Shown piece after piece: positions 44,661 through 57,905 of a DNA stretch of 64,000 nt. This stretch comes from Nyssa sinensis (lineage: Eukaryota > Streptophyta > Magnoliopsida > Cornales > Nyssaceae): the NCBI GenBank assembly GCA_008638375.1, contig CM018035.1, forward strand, positions 3,833,501 through 3,897,500, written 5' to 3'. The notes beneath the pieces were generated by a model. It was not told the DNA's origin. It worked only from the letters and a program-made list of their open reading frames with translations, and did no database searches. How positions within the stretch are numbered: the first letter of the stretch is position 1; each line of letters opens with the position of its first letter. The translations under genes were made by a program, and so were the position numbers.

Positions 44661-47600
44661 CAGAGTTTTAGGGAATGTTTTTCTTACTCTTAAATTTTAT
44701 GAGTTTGTTTAGGTGGCTCAGAATCCTCAATGTGGTGTCCTTTGGATGTTAAATATTGCTATTCAATGCACCCAAAAGGAAATAAGTTATTTTTAAATCA
44801 CTATTCATATTCTTCTGGTTCACATATCCAATAACTAATGGTTGGAATAAGGCTTAGTTGAGTTGTGTTTCTTCTTATTCCTCTCCTCTCTTTATTTTCC
44901 TCTCTTTTCTTCTTATTCCTTTCTTCTCTTTCTTTCCCTCTTTCTCCCTTTAAATTGGGAACCAAAGTATTAGTTGAGTTGACTTGAGTTGCTGTTTTTC
45001 TTCCATGAAAATAAAATTTTTGAGGGAACTATTTGGAAATAAAACATCATCTCTGGCTAATTGCATGCCGTTATCCTCTGTACAGGGTTGTCATTGGTTA
45101 TGATGAAGGAACCATTATGGTAAAACTTGGTCGAGAAGTACCTGTAGCTAGTATGGACAATAGTGGAAAAATCATATGGGCTAAGCATAACGAAATTCAG
45201 ACTGTTAACATTAAGAGCGTGGGAGCAGATTATGAGGTTTGATTTATTTGCATTCTCATCTTTCTTGATTACCATGAATCAAAATAAAAAATCCTTTCTG
45301 CTTAAAGTGACATTCAAATTATTTGTTTCCTTTTCTTCTCAGGTTACTGACGGGGAACGATTGCCTTTGGCAGTTAAAGAACTAGGGACCTGTGATCTTT
45401 ACCCACAAGTGAGTTCGCCTTCTTTTCGAAGTAGCTTTGGTGTCATATAATTTCCTTATTTGAATGCTAATAATATCCAAAGGCATGTGTACAAAGAGTT
45501 ACTTTTAATAAACTTTATTAGTTTCATGTTGTTAAGAGTTAAAAGAAAACTTTATTTCGAAGTATACTTTTAAGGGTTCACTGCTTATGCTCCTGTTGTT
45601 CCACTGCTGCCTGTGTTATATGGACTTAGATTCACACATTGCATACAGGTGTGTGTCTAGGTATCAGATTTGGCCAATGGCCAATCCCTAAATATTTGGA
45701 TATGGGAACACAGCTGAATTATCATCATCATTAAATTTCCATAATTTTTTACTTAGGATGAAATATATATATATATCGTCGGTAAGTCTTTACTTGGGGT
45801 GAAAATTTTTTTTTTTTTTGAGTAACTTGGGATGAAATATTGTTATCTACAAATTTGCCCATTGACATGGGTACTAACTCTCATTTTCAAAATCAATATG
45901 TTAGTTTATTTCTTTGATACACTATTGCTGGCGATCTCTTGCACAATATCCCATATCATACCCATTTTACGTGTGTCCAACATGACTAGTTTACTTATTT
46001 TGAAATCCTCATGTAACTTCGTGAAAATACCAAGCTACTCTTTTTTTTTTCGTGAGATACTGAGACTAGACTACTTGAACTTTTTAAATTGTCTAACATT
46101 TGCAAACTTGAATGATTCAGAGTGTAGTTTGAATAAGGATTTTTCTATGTGGAGTGCTAATGACAATGCACCATTCTTTGATAGTTTTGCATATAAATTA
46201 AAACATTAAGATATATCAAACAACTAACCTTGTACGAGAAAAGTGAAACTTCTTGGGCAGTCGTGTCATGCTTGAAAAACCTGGATTGAGTCTTTAGTGT
46301 TTCTACACCAAGCAAATAAAGATGGTAATTAGGTTTGTATGCAGTCCATCCGTCTGGACCATTGATTGGCTAGACAAAGGCATAGTAATGTGTTTTCTTG
46401 TTTTGTTCAATTTTTTTTTTTTTTTGTGGCCTTACCCTTTTCTATTTTGGCACATTTAACTTGTTACAGATCATTCTTCTGTAATGGTGCACTCATTGGT
46501 CTTAGTTGATCATGACTAAACTATTTTTGATAACTTTTTCTCACCTCATCTCAATTGGTGCCATCTCTGACATTTTATATGCTTATTGCTTATAGGAGCC
46601 TAGCTTTTGTTCTTTGTTATTGATCTTTTATCATTCTATTATGTTTAGCTTGCTTTTTTTTGAAATAATTTTTTTTTGAATGTTCATTCAGTATCATTAA
46701 GCATAAGTTGGCCTTATGCTCCTTTCCTTTGGTACTTTTAGTGGATCATACTTATCACTAACAAAAAAAAAGTTGTATTGTAAGGATTTTCTTAATTTGC
46801 AATTTCGAATGTGAAGGTGTTACTGGTACCAATTAGGCTGACACATCCAATGCATAGGTTGAAAATGTGGAGTTTTTAATTTTTTATTGCCCAGGATGTT
46901 CAAAAATGTACTTGTCTTTTAACTAGTAGTTGTACAACCAACACCAGAAAAAAAAATTATGGTATTTCTCCAACCATATATTTTGTGCGACCTAGCGAAA
47001 TTCTTATGGGTGATTTGATCATTCATTACTCAAAAAGAAAATAAATCAATAATAATTTGCAGAAACATAAAGTTGCAACTTGCTGGGGGTTTTGTGTTTT
47101 GATTCTCTGCGGTTAACATTTAATAATCTTGAATAACCCTTCAAATTTGAGGGTGGGCCTTGCTGCAACAGTAAGGCTGCTCGTGGGTTTAACTCGTGAA
47201 TATAGCCTTTTTGCTCATGGGAGTAAGGCTATGTACAAAGACTTCTCCTAGACCTCTGCAATGGCAGGTGCCTCGTGTACTGAGCAAGGATCAAAATTTC
47301 GTTTCGTAGTGTTGTTTTGGTCACTTAGAAAACATAAACATTTCAAAAATATAGTAAAAACGATGAACAAAAGTAAAATGTATAGAAACACTTGGAAATA
47401 TAAACTAAAATATATGAATGTGTGAAGATAAATATTATAATTAATTGGAAATGTTTTAGGGTATATGTTCATCCACACAAGAAGATACTAGGGTGAAATT
47501 AAAAAAAAAAACGTAAAATAAATTAGTCATTAATACTAAATAACTCTTTACTTATTAAAAACTAGTATAAAAGATTTATAGCTAATTTGTTTATATAATA

Positions 47601-50600
47601 TGAATTTGTTATATATTATCTATAAAATATGTAAAATTATTGTAAACCATAAAATAATAAATATATTGTGTAATATCCACGGATTAAAAAATTTGACACA
47701 AGTTACATAGAATATAATAAATATAAATATAGTAATTTAAATCTATTATAATTAGTAACTAAGTATTAAAATAAATTATTTATTTACATTTTATTTCCAT
47801 TACTTTTACTTTTTATTTCTATTTTTTTTAGGAAAAATAGAAAATATCTTCTTATAATTTTGGGTTTTAATATTTCAATATCCTCCATTTAAAAAACAAA
47901 TTGATATTATCTTTTACCAACTTCTAGAAGTATTGTTGATACCAAAGAAATGTTTCCACTGTTTCGGTATGTTTCCACTAGTTTCTGTATGTTTCTACAG
48001 AAACAAATTTGTTTCCATGGAAACATGTGAATTTCGGTAGTTCCATTAGTGTTTTGTTTCGGTTCACTAGGAAATAGAAACGTTTCGGCCGTTTTGAAGG
48101 AAACGAAATGAAATTTTGATCCTTGGTACTGGGATGTCCCTTTATTTAACCACTCAAATTTAGTTAACCCAACATGATTAAATGGATTGTGACTATTCAT
48201 CTTGTGGGACACATGAAATAGATTTTTAGCAGGAGAATATCTTAGTTCTGTGATTTTTAGTCCTAAATTTCAATAAAAATGCTTTGGATGATGTAAATGT
48301 TTTTAAAACTTTTCAAATTGAAACACCAGAATTAAATGACTTAATTTCATCTAACAGAGCTGTTTCTTTGATCACTGACAGTAACATTCAAGTGGTTGGT
48401 TTATGATACTAGTATATTATGTTGGGGATTGGAAATAAGTGGTTGAAGAAGTTATATGGAACAAAATCTTTTAAAATCTCAGGATGGTCAATTGCCCCCT
48501 TGGACCCCCCTACCTTAATGCTTCCCACTCTAATTCTATGGGCATGATTCTCCTTACTCAATCATTCTCTGTGAATATTGGATCCAAGATGACAGATTTA
48601 CAATTTTTGGTTTCTTGGCCTGAATTTTTCACTTTATATATTCATATCCACTAGTCAATGAAGAATAGAAACAAAGAAATAAACCCTAGATATTCCCAGT
48701 ATAGAGACATAGCCTTGTTCCAAAAAAAAAAAAGAAAGGAATTTCTCAATTTAGAGAAGGAAATTGTGAGGTTTCTTGAATTTTTAGATGAAGATCCACT
48801 TGAGGTACTCACATCCTATTCTGCTCAGATTAGTAAGTATATTTCATTCAGTTGATCATGCAAATTGCTTACTGGTTATTTTATATTATATCTTAATTAA
48901 AAATATTCTAATTGTTAGTACCCCCCCTCCTTTTTCTTTGAAACTATTAAGTGATGAATGGAATACATGGCACCATAACCTGTCCCTAATGTGTTCATTT
49001 TTAATTAATTATTTTTTCCCCAGAGCTTAAAGCATAACCCCAATGGGAGGTTTGTTGTTGTATGTGGAGATGGTGAGTACATCATATATACAGCTTTGGC
49101 ATGGAGAAATAGATCATTTGGTTCAGCATTGGAATTTGTTTGGTCGTCGGACGGGGAATACGCTGTTCGGGAAAGTACATCAAAGATTAAACTTTTTAGT
49201 AAAAATTTCCAGGTTTGTATTCTTTTGTAGTTTGTTCTCTCCTCTCTCTCTCTCTCTCTATTTATTTTTTTCTTATTTTGGATTGGAGGAGGGGGGCCAA
49301 GTAGGAGGTATCCGGGCCTCTTTGAGCACCCAAAAATTCTCTTGGACACATGTAGTCCTCCATCCCATATGGATACATCCTTGGGGATTGGCTCCATGGA
49401 GGACATTTCTATCGGAGGAACTCCCCATCTTGCTTCTTAGTTTGTTTCTATTCTTTGTTTTTATTTTTTATATTCTAAAAGAGACCAATATAATTCTCTT
49501 CTGATTGACACCCCCCCCCCCCCCCAAAACAAAAAAAATTGTGTTGGGTTTATTTATTTACTATAATTAGTATTTTTAAGTTTAGTGCTGACAGATCTCG
49601 ATACGCATTTGTTAAGTGTATCTGGCATAACTTATCTTTTGTTTAACCACATCTTTGCTAATTTTCTGGCTTTCTTATTCTAAATTCGCTGGCCGGTGCC
49701 TTTGTAAGAGATGATTTTAAACTGTTATGTGGAATTTAATTTCTTTCCTGTTTAGATGATTGGTTAAAGTTTAATAAAGGTGCCATCTTTCAGGAAAAGA
49801 AGAGTATCCGACCAACATTTTCTGCAGAACGAATTTTTGGGGGGACTTTATTGGCAATGTGCTCAAATGATTTTATTTGTTTTTATGATTGGGCCGAGTG
49901 CAGGTTGATTCGACGGATTGATGTTAATGTCAAGGTAAGCAATAAGTTACCTCAAATTGTTCTACTGATTTCAAAGTTACTATTTTCAGCCTGCAGGAAA
50001 TTTTCATTTGCATTTTTTTTTTAAAACCTTTTCCAGAACCTCTACTGGGCTGATAGTGGTGATTTAGTGGCAATTGCCAGTGATACATCATTCTACATAC
50101 TAAAGTACAATGTGAGGATCCTCAGCTTTATAACTTTCTCTTAAACTTGAAACATGTTCAATAGAGATCAGTTCTTTTTCTTAATATACTTCAGAAATTT
50201 GTTTTGAAGATGTAATTTCTGCAATGAATTACAAAATGGATTTTGGTTTTTGAATGTTGTAGCGTGATATAGTGTCCAGACATTTAGATAGTGGAAGACC
50301 AGTAGATGAGCAAGGCGTTGAAGATGCCTTTGAGCTTCTTTATGAAATTAATGAACGAGTCAGGACCGGATTATGGGTTGGTGATTGTTTCATTTACAAC
50401 AACTCTTCCTGGCGGCTTAATTACTGCGTTGGTGGTGAGGTATGGTGTACAAGGTTTCACACTTGTTTTTGTATCAGTTATTACATTTGGATATTATTTA
50501 TATATTCTAAGAGTGTCAGGAATCCATGTTCATATTCAATTTGATGATTCCAGGTAACCACAATGTTTCATTTGGACCGGCCTATGTACTTGCTTGGATA

Positions 50601-53600
50601 TCTAGCCAATCAAAGTAGGGTGTATCTCATTGACAAAGAGTTCAAGTGAGTGGGCTTTTGGTAACTATTCTTTGAGGCTTGAACTGCTATGATTTTCATT
50701 ACTAAGATCTTGTTCGTTTGTCTTTTTCACTGCAGTGTTATGGGATACACCTTACTTCTCAGCCTGATTGAGTACAAGACTCTGGTGATGCGTGGTGACC
50801 TGGAACGAGCCAATGAGGTTTTACCTTCCATTCCAAAGGAGCATCATAATAGGTATGTCTCACTTTGACCATTTTTAAATCATGTGAAAAATGGAGTTCT
50901 TGACTTTGGTTTTGGAAAAGCATGTTAAGGATATTAGCATTTATTTTTTTTGAAAAGTAACTCCATTCATTCAATAGGCCTCTGAAGTGCGTTAATTTGG
51001 AGATTTAGCAACAATATTTTGTCTTTTTTTCCCTTTGTTTGTAATGCACATAACTAAAGACCCTTTTCATAATTTCTTCTTGATATTGATACCAAAAGGT
51101 CATTTTTTGTACCTGCAGAAATTGAAGCAAAGGCAAACTGTTCTTCAGTTCTTGAACATAATTATTTTTTTACTAAAAAAAATTGATATTAGATTTTCTG
51201 CTTTGGTTCTTGGGCAGTTTTTGGCTCAATTGTTATTGTTATTGTTGTTGCTGCTGCTGCTGTTTTTTCTTTGAAATTCTTGGAAAATTTGCATTGTAGT
51301 ATTAGTATATCCGCAATATGTCTGTGCGATCAAGTTTCTCGCATACTTGATTGGCACATTTACCTATCTGATAAAATTACGCTCTCCTAGAAATTTCTGT
51401 AGCATTCTATTCATCATGATTTGTAGACACAGGCAGAGGGAACACTCAATGTGGAGTTGGTTGGAAATGTTCAACATGACAAACACCATAAAATGTAGGT
51501 GTCTGTGTATAAGCACATATGTATGTATGTATGTATGTGCACTTATAATTATGTTTCTTTGCTCTCTCTCTATCTCTATCATTTTTTTTTCCTGTAGTAT
51601 TTGTCATTTGCTTGCATGGCTTGTCAGGGAAGTGTAAATTTCCAAGAATTCTAGGTAATGCAAGGATATTTATGTTAATATAGAAAATCGGGATTGTCAA
51701 ATCATTAATCATATAAGATACTTGAGGGTCATCTTAGGAAGTTTTAGTGAAATTTGCAGCTTCCAGGCAATGAATACCTAGAGTTCCTCTTTTATTTTCT
51801 TCTAATTTCAAGAAGGGAATGGGGCTTCAAATTGACTAGGGATTTGTTGTCATTCAGGCTTTGACCAGTAGGGTGATGCTGCCTTTTTTTTTTTTTTTTG
51901 TGATAAATACCATTAGGTTGATGCTGAAGAAGTTTAAGCTATAATTGCCTGGGTTGGGCTTGCTGAAAGTCGCCCTCTCTGTATATTCTTTTTCTTGTGA
52001 AATGGAAATGTTGCTGTATTTTTGTTTATTTTCTACACTCCCTCAAAAGATGGAGACCAGGTACAACTGTGTGGAGCAGACCATATACAGCTGTGTGTTT
52101 CAAATTGTTGACGTGTTTGGGCAACACGTGCATTCCTTTAGCAGGATTCTACCCTACAAATCATAAACCATTTTTCTCTCTCTTTCTGAACTTTTTTCCT
52201 CCCTCCCCCCTCTTCAGTTGCTATATTTAAGATGCAAAATCTTAGTTCTAAAGCATGCCTCGGATCCTAATTGGAAATATGATTTCATTGCCAGTGTGGC
52301 TCATTTCTTGGAATCACGAGGAATGATAGAGGATGCACTGGAAGTAGCTACAGACCCTGACTACAGATTTGAGCTAGCCATACAGCTTGGTAAACTAGAG
52401 GTTGCAAAGGTATGTCCTGATTTATGCCAGGAAAGGTGTATAACTAATTGTTAGTTGGTAATTTGCAAAAGTATTTGAGCATCCTTCATTTGTTATTGAA
52501 GCAGTTGGGTTGATTTTATCTGTTTACAGGAAATTGCCACGGGAGCGCAGAGTGAGTCCAAATGGAAGCAGTTGGGTGAATTAGCTATGTCCACCGGAAT
52601 GGTATTTTTTAAAAAAATAAATAAAAATCCTAAATGGTCATTTATCGTCTGATGTGAAAATCTCCTCCATTGCCTTCATGTTCCCACATTAACTTATTAT
52701 CTATTGGGAAGATCTGTATTGTCAGATATTGTGCTGACTCATGAACTTTTGACTTATATTATTGTTCTTCTAGAGGCATCTGCAATTTCTTTCATTAGGT
52801 TGGAAAAGTCAGCTTTATTTTAATAAATAAAATTTTCCTTTGCATGGGTTTAGGCCAAGACAACCCAACTGGATTGAAACATCTTTCTGGTTATGGTATA
52901 TGAAGAAGAGAAACTATACTTTTTTTTAAAATATTTTGTTTTGTTCTTTTTGTTTTAATAATGATTTGAATGGTTGTCCGTACCCTAAATGAGATGCTTC
53001 AACGGGTCTAAACTTCTGTTTCTCTTTCTGTTGCATGTGTATCTTTCTAAAATGTGCTTCTGTAGGCAATGATACTGTCAGTTTCAAGTTCTTGCTCTTC
53101 CATTTCACTAGTTTACTTTATTTTATTTTTCCTCAACCTAACTTTCTTCTGATGTAATGCAGTTGGAGATGGCTGAGGACTGCTTAAAGCATGCAATGGA
53201 TCTGAGTGGTTTGTTGCTACTCTATTCTTCTTTAGGAGATGCAGAAGGAATATCAAAACTTGCGTCTCTTGCTAAAGAGCATGGGAAAAACAATGTTGCA
53301 TTCCTTTGTCTCTTCATGTTGGGCAAATTGGAAGAGTGCCTACAGCTGTTAATTGACAGGTAATTCTTTTTATTAGTTACTTAGATTTCTGCAGTTACAG
53401 TTAATTCTCATGGGATGCTATTCTGAACTGCTTTTTCATCTTTGCAGCAATCGGATACCTGAGGCTGCTCTGATGGCGAGGTCTTATCTTCCAAGCAAGG
53501 TTTCTGAGATAGTTGGAATTTGGAGAAAAGACCTCAATAAGGTTGCTTGTCATTTAACTGTCATCGTGCCCTTTTTTTCATTAATTCCAAACTTTTATTA

Positions 53601-55460
53601 GCCATATCAAAGAGAAATAGATTGAAGTTGCCTACTTTTATATGCTAGAGATCACTAGGACGACTACTTTTGAATTAAGCTGTGTCTCCTGTTAGGAAAA
53701 GTAGATTAGAGACAGCATTATAAGACTCAATTGACCATTGATGGTTTGAAGAAAATATAATTTTCATGGTGACAAAGTCTCTAAAGAGGAAGCTCCTCCC
53801 TAGTTTTTGTGGAGTTAATCTTCTTGGACATAGGCTAGGTACCCACATCATATCCACCATTGATTTCAATCACAATAAAAATGAGTCACACGACATCTTT
53901 GATTCACTCTTTTCCATGAATAGAAATGGAACCTAGTTTGTTGTTTCATTCCTTTTCAGTCTAATGATGTTGTGGAAAATATTCTAGTGAAATCTTCTTG
54001 AAATTTCAGGTAACAATCTTATTATCAAAAGTTTGGGAAAGTCCGAATGTTGTAAATCTGCACCCTACAATTCCTTCCCCTTCCATATTTGGAAATGCTT
54101 TGTGCATGTAATGCATGCTAAGGTGCCTCTTCCATGAATGGATTCTTCCAAACTTTTGTAATAAGATTCTTACTCATCGGGCCTTAATGTTTATATCTAA
54201 GTGCCTAAAATTGTGGGCGTTGATATTTCCTTTCAAATTAAAAGAAGGGGAAGTCTGCATCATTATTTGACCTGGTTCCATCATTTAAACATTGCCTACA
54301 GGTTAATCAGAAAGCTGCCGAGTCTTTGGCCGATCCCGAAGAGTATCCTAATTTGTTCGAGGACTGGCAAGTTGCTCTTGCTGTTGAATCAAAAGTTGCA
54401 GAGACAAGGTTCCATTATATGGCTTTCTACTGGCTTCCCCTTTATGATTTTTCAATCTATCTACTGTTTGGAATAATCTGCCTTATTGTATATTTGTGTG
54501 ATAGCTCCAAATTGATTAATTCACCCTACAATTAACATCTCTTGCACTCTCCCCCATGTTCAAATTTTATGTAACACCTTTGCCTGTTGTTGAGCAACAC
54601 AGCCAATACTTGTGTATCCCCTCGGGACATTTTTGAAGCATGGTCAGTCGATGGCCTATCATATTCTATGATTGAATGCCTGAATATATGAGCTGGCTAG
54701 AATACATTGCCGTGTAGACATTGTAATTTGATATGTGATACTTACAAATATCTCTCCTTTAATTGCTTTATAGGGGTACTTATCCTCCAGCAGGGGAATA
54801 TGTAAACCACGCCAATAGATCAAATATAAACCTTGTGGAGGCTTTCAGAAGCATGCAAATGGACGAAGAGGAGCTACTTGAAAATGGAGGCTTGGATCAT
54901 GAGGTATACTTCACATCTAGATTTTTTTTCCTCTCCAAAGTATATGTTTCCAGATATGGCAAGTTTTTATTTAAATGTGTGAAACAATGTGCATTTAGCT
55001 GGTCTTGGCTGTAGACTGATGCTTATGATTTGTGACTGTTACTATGTGTCCGTGTAAGTTGCTAACATCTTACATTTAGAAACTAAGATTGACTTGTCCT
55101 CTATTGAATTTTTTGTGCTCCTTATAGAAGTGAGTTGGTATCTGATCTTCAAAATTGTAAATTTTAACATTAATATAGTTTTATTGTACCTTTTGTGTTA
55201 AAACTAACTGAACCTATATTACATTGTTTTCTTGTTGAATTTTCAAATTGCCGCTGTAACCTATGTTTATTTCTTTCTTTCTCTTTCCTTAGGTTGCAGA
55301 ACAGAATGGAGAAGAGGAGGGAGAAGAAGAGGGGCAAGATGAGGGCCAAGAAGAGGCTGTTGTGGTGGATGCTGACTCTTCAGATGGCGTGGTACTCGTT
55401 AATGGTAACGAGGCTGACGAAGAGTGGGGTACGAATAATGAAGGAAATCCGTCAGCCTAA
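39626..55460 (+). CDS. Coatomer subunit beta' (beta'-COP), 24 exons, +1 frameshift in exon 4
   Basis: Exons: 39626-39628, 39907-39927, 40074-40135, 40403-40458, 42089-42125, 42241-42566, 42664-42795, 42882-43030, 44542-44610, 45086-45236, 45343-45408, 49024-49212, 49794-49934, 50037-50111, 50263-50439, 50554-50645, 50736-50852, 52295-52409, 52530-52601, 53163-53359, 53448-53541, 54302-54408, 54774-54903, 55293-55460. All junctions are GT-AG and phase-compatible. The product is a COPI coat subunit for Golgi-to-ER retrieval: two WD40 propellers (about 1-300, 310-590), an alpha-solenoid ([31 protein letters not shown]) and an acidic tail ending [11 protein letters not shown]. Length following the family frame is 914 aa, normal for plants. 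Exon 4 is 56 bases instead of 55: an extra base at 40423-40425 (TATTCCTGGGACC) shifts frame and gives TAA at 42097-42099. Every other exon is clean, so a base-call error or a very recent mutation is likely. Confidence 0.93.
40731..40799. repeat. ~35 bp tandem duplication in intron 4 of copy B
   Basis: TTAATTATTTATAGGGAA(T/C)GAGAA(A/T)GAATTAAAA occurs twice in a row. Confidence 0.75.
41639..41892. repeat. ~124 bp tandem duplication in intron 4 of copy B
   Basis: Two units start TCTGTTCCAC (41639, 41762). Both contain CAATGGTTTTGATGGCC, TTTCCTTCTAGTTCAAA and GAAGTGC(C/A)TGCCATC. The right unit has a few extra bases. Confidence 0.8.
44631..44659. repeat. (TG)n microsatellite in intron 9 of copy B
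   Basis: About 14 TG units begin some 20 bases after the donor of exon 9. Confidence 0.9.
47277..48133. mobile_element. Non-autonomous hAT-like element in intron 11 of copy B
   Basis: The element spans 47285-48125 (841 bp). Its ends are inverted: CAAGGATCAAAATTTCGTTT on the left, and the reverse complement of the right end reads the same with one difference in 22 bases. The flanks are GTACTGAG (47277-47284) and GTACTGGG (48126-48133), an 8 bp duplication with one mismatch, as expected for hAT. The interior is AT-rich and has clustered GTTTCC/GAAAC words near its right end (47940-48110). No transposase frame exists. It accounts for about a quarter of the 3.6 kb intron. Confidence 0.75.
49511..49525 (+). 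repeat. 15-base C homopolymer in intron 12 of copy B
   Basis: A run of 15 C residues about 300 bases downstream of exon 12. Confidence 0.9.
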
Positions 55461-55677
55461 AAGCAATTGGTTGGCCCAGTGTGAAAATCCTAGTTTGGTC
55501 GCTGGTGATTAATTGCATTTCTTTAAATTGCTAACTGAGTCCCATTTTCACAGTCCGAATTTGTTGTTTCTCTTTATTGTTCATGATTATTTTTAGAATT
55601 GCTTTTTAGTGTCAATATTACCAGTATCAGCTCATCTGTGGGAAATGCCACATGGTTTGCAGATACTAGTTTGAAGT

Positions 55678-55683
55678 AATAAA
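55678..55683 (+). terminator. Poly(A) signal candidate, short isoform of coatomer copy B
   Basis: AATAAA lies 218 bases after the TAA at 55458-55460. Confidence 0.45.
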
Positions 55684-56310
55684 CTATTAACAAGCAAGTG
55701 AAATCCAATGGCAAGTGGTTGCCTTTAATATTGTTTGTAATTAACATTCTTTTCAATTCTAGAAATGCCTTTTGTAGACTCTTTAACGCAATCTTGTATT
55801 TCAATTGCTTCTCTGACGATTGTACTGAGGGATCATTTTGTTGGAAAAGTAGTAAGAGTGACTAACTGTGTTTCCTGGGGTGTGTAGTGTGGCTAGACCA
55901 CATTACCTGCCTACCATTAATTATGAGTATTGACATCCGGGTGTGATTTTTTTCTGAGTGTTCTTGTAACCTGTCATGGATTTAGAGACACAATGCTATA
56001 GCCCCAAGTTTGTTGCACCTTAGGAGCATGAAAAATCTTTACCCAATACCATTTCAAGCAGAGTATCAGTTTTGTTGTAGTGGTCTATTGTTAGCATGTG
56101 TATCTCCTTGGATGGTATTTCTACACGAATTTTCGACTTAAGTGTCAATGCAGCTTGGAATTGAATGGCATCTTGCTTTTTGGCTCTCCTTTTTTTCTGG
56201 GATTTTTGTTTTTATTGCATTGCCATTTACAGTTTATCACATTTTGGTGTTGATTGTCGTGGTGGGTCTTACTTTTATTTTTTTTCCTTTCTTTTTTGTT
56301 GAGTTGGCAG

Positions 56311-56377
56311 TGCTTACACCACGTCACTAGGTCCAGTCAAGACAGTTGGTCCCAGCTGTATCCGTCCCCTTCTTAAG
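56311..56377 (+). other. Alternative terminal exon of coatomer copy B
   Basis: Exon 24 contains an internal donor (TGGG|GTACGA, GT at 55429-55430). A pyrimidine-rich tract and GGCAG precede 56311. Joining the two gives a tail reading EEWVLTPRH and then TAG (56328-56330), instead of [13 protein letters not shown]. Some plant beta'-COP isoforms, as I recall, end in a WVLTP tail. This exon ends at a donor AAG|GTGAGA (56378), and an acceptor TTTCAG lies at 57033-57038. A further untranslated exon from 57039 is therefore plausible. The stop lies only 47 bases before that junction, too close to trigger decay by the usual 50-base rule. Confidence 0.65.
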
Positions 56378-57370
56378 GTGAGAAAAACTCTTGCATGAAA
56401 TGGACTACAATCTTGTTTCTTTATTTCGTTACTTTTTTATTTTTATTTTTTGAATCAGTATTTATTTCATTACTTCATTCACTAAATCCATCTTTTGTAT
56501 CCACATCCTTGACGAATTTAGAATGTGGGATCATTTCCATGTGTTGTATAGTGAATGAAATGCATGGTTCATCTGAGCTTTTTGCACCGAGTCCACTGAA
56601 ATGAAAAGAGAATTGGCTGGGTGCTCGGGAGAAGGGACATCTATTGTGCTGGAGCGCATTTGATTTGGGCATGCTGTTTGTTGAATCTTTAGCATAATCC
56701 CTAGTGATGGACTAATTAAGTCATAATTCATGGTTGATTTTATCATTAACCATTTCTGTTTTTTTGGTCTGAGGAACTTATCAATGTCCCCCTAGTCCTG
56801 CTACTTGCATTTAGGTGATGGCGTCATCTTTTCCTTGAAAAAGAAAAAACGGAGGCTTCACTTCAGTGAAATTTTCCCTTCTTTTCTTTTCTTTGATTCA
56901 ACAAAGTTGATAATTCCAATTCCGTGGGATTCCAAGCTTGCCTCTCGGATCTGCTGAAGGGTTTTTTTTTTTATTTAAGTTTCTCTTCAGTTCCTATTTT
57001 GTTTGCATGCTTATTTCTTTATTTACCTTTTGTTTCAGGTTTACCCGAGGTTGCCTGAACCGTGGGACCAATTGTCTCTATTTTGCTGGTGGGGTGATTT
57101 TGTAACGCATGGAATTTTGTCATGGGGCATATATATTATAGACATTTTTTCTTCTACTTATTTAGCTGCTGTTAGTTGTTGTTTTAGCATATTCTTTGAG
57201 GCTGATTTTTTCTTTGAAATTTTTACATGCCATTGTGAATGTAGAATCACTTTATATCAGATCGATGATAATTACCAATTCATTCTCTTCCATTTTCAAA
57301 TTTGATTCCTTGTTCTTTTGCATTCTATCTTTTGGGAGATTATATACATGTAACTGCGTGAATATGTTGG

Positions 57371-57905
57371 GGCATCTCCACGGTGACTCAAAGTTAGATT
57401 CAAAACTTAAATTTAAGTCAATTTTCAAAATAACAATCCTCAATTTTTGTCTCAAATTCGTGCTAAATTCATTTTTACTTGAATTTAATTCCAAATTTGC
57501 AAAACATTGTACAAAATTAAATTTAATATTTTCGGGACATGATGAAAAAATTTTGAAAAGATTTTAGTAAAATTATATGTGACCGTTCAGAGTTTTATAT
57601 CAAATGAAGTTTTTAGGCCATTCTTAGTAGTAACCTAAATTCAAATATTAAACTTAAATTTGAATCAAAATCTTTAAAAAATCATTGCCATTTCTAAATT
57701 TGTTTTTACTTCTCCTTGAATTCAAATCTGTAAATTATTAATCATGGACTTAAATAATAGTCCAAAGTTAAATTTAAAATTTTTTAGACAAGGGGCATGA
57801 CGGGAATTTTTTAAAAGATTCGAGTAAAATTTTCGGTGATCATTAGGAGAAAATTAAATTCAAATAAAATTTTTACTCAAATTTGAGTCCCTAAACAATT
57901 CAGAT
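57371..57905. repeat. Two diverged copies of a MITE-like repeat
   Basis: The left copy starts GGCATCTCCACGGTGACTCAAA, and a related one begins near 57610. Both carry AAATTTAA, GACAT/GGCATGA-GGAA-TTTTTAAAAGATT and GAGTAAAATT wording. The family is the same as the SULTR intron 7 element at 15310-15617. Ends are not clear. Confidence 0.45.

Noticed and set aside
48658..48855. 65-codon frame in intron 11 of coatomer copy B
   Set aside because: It spans an A-run and is not conserved in copy A. The long intron with clean flanking splice sites explains the DNA.
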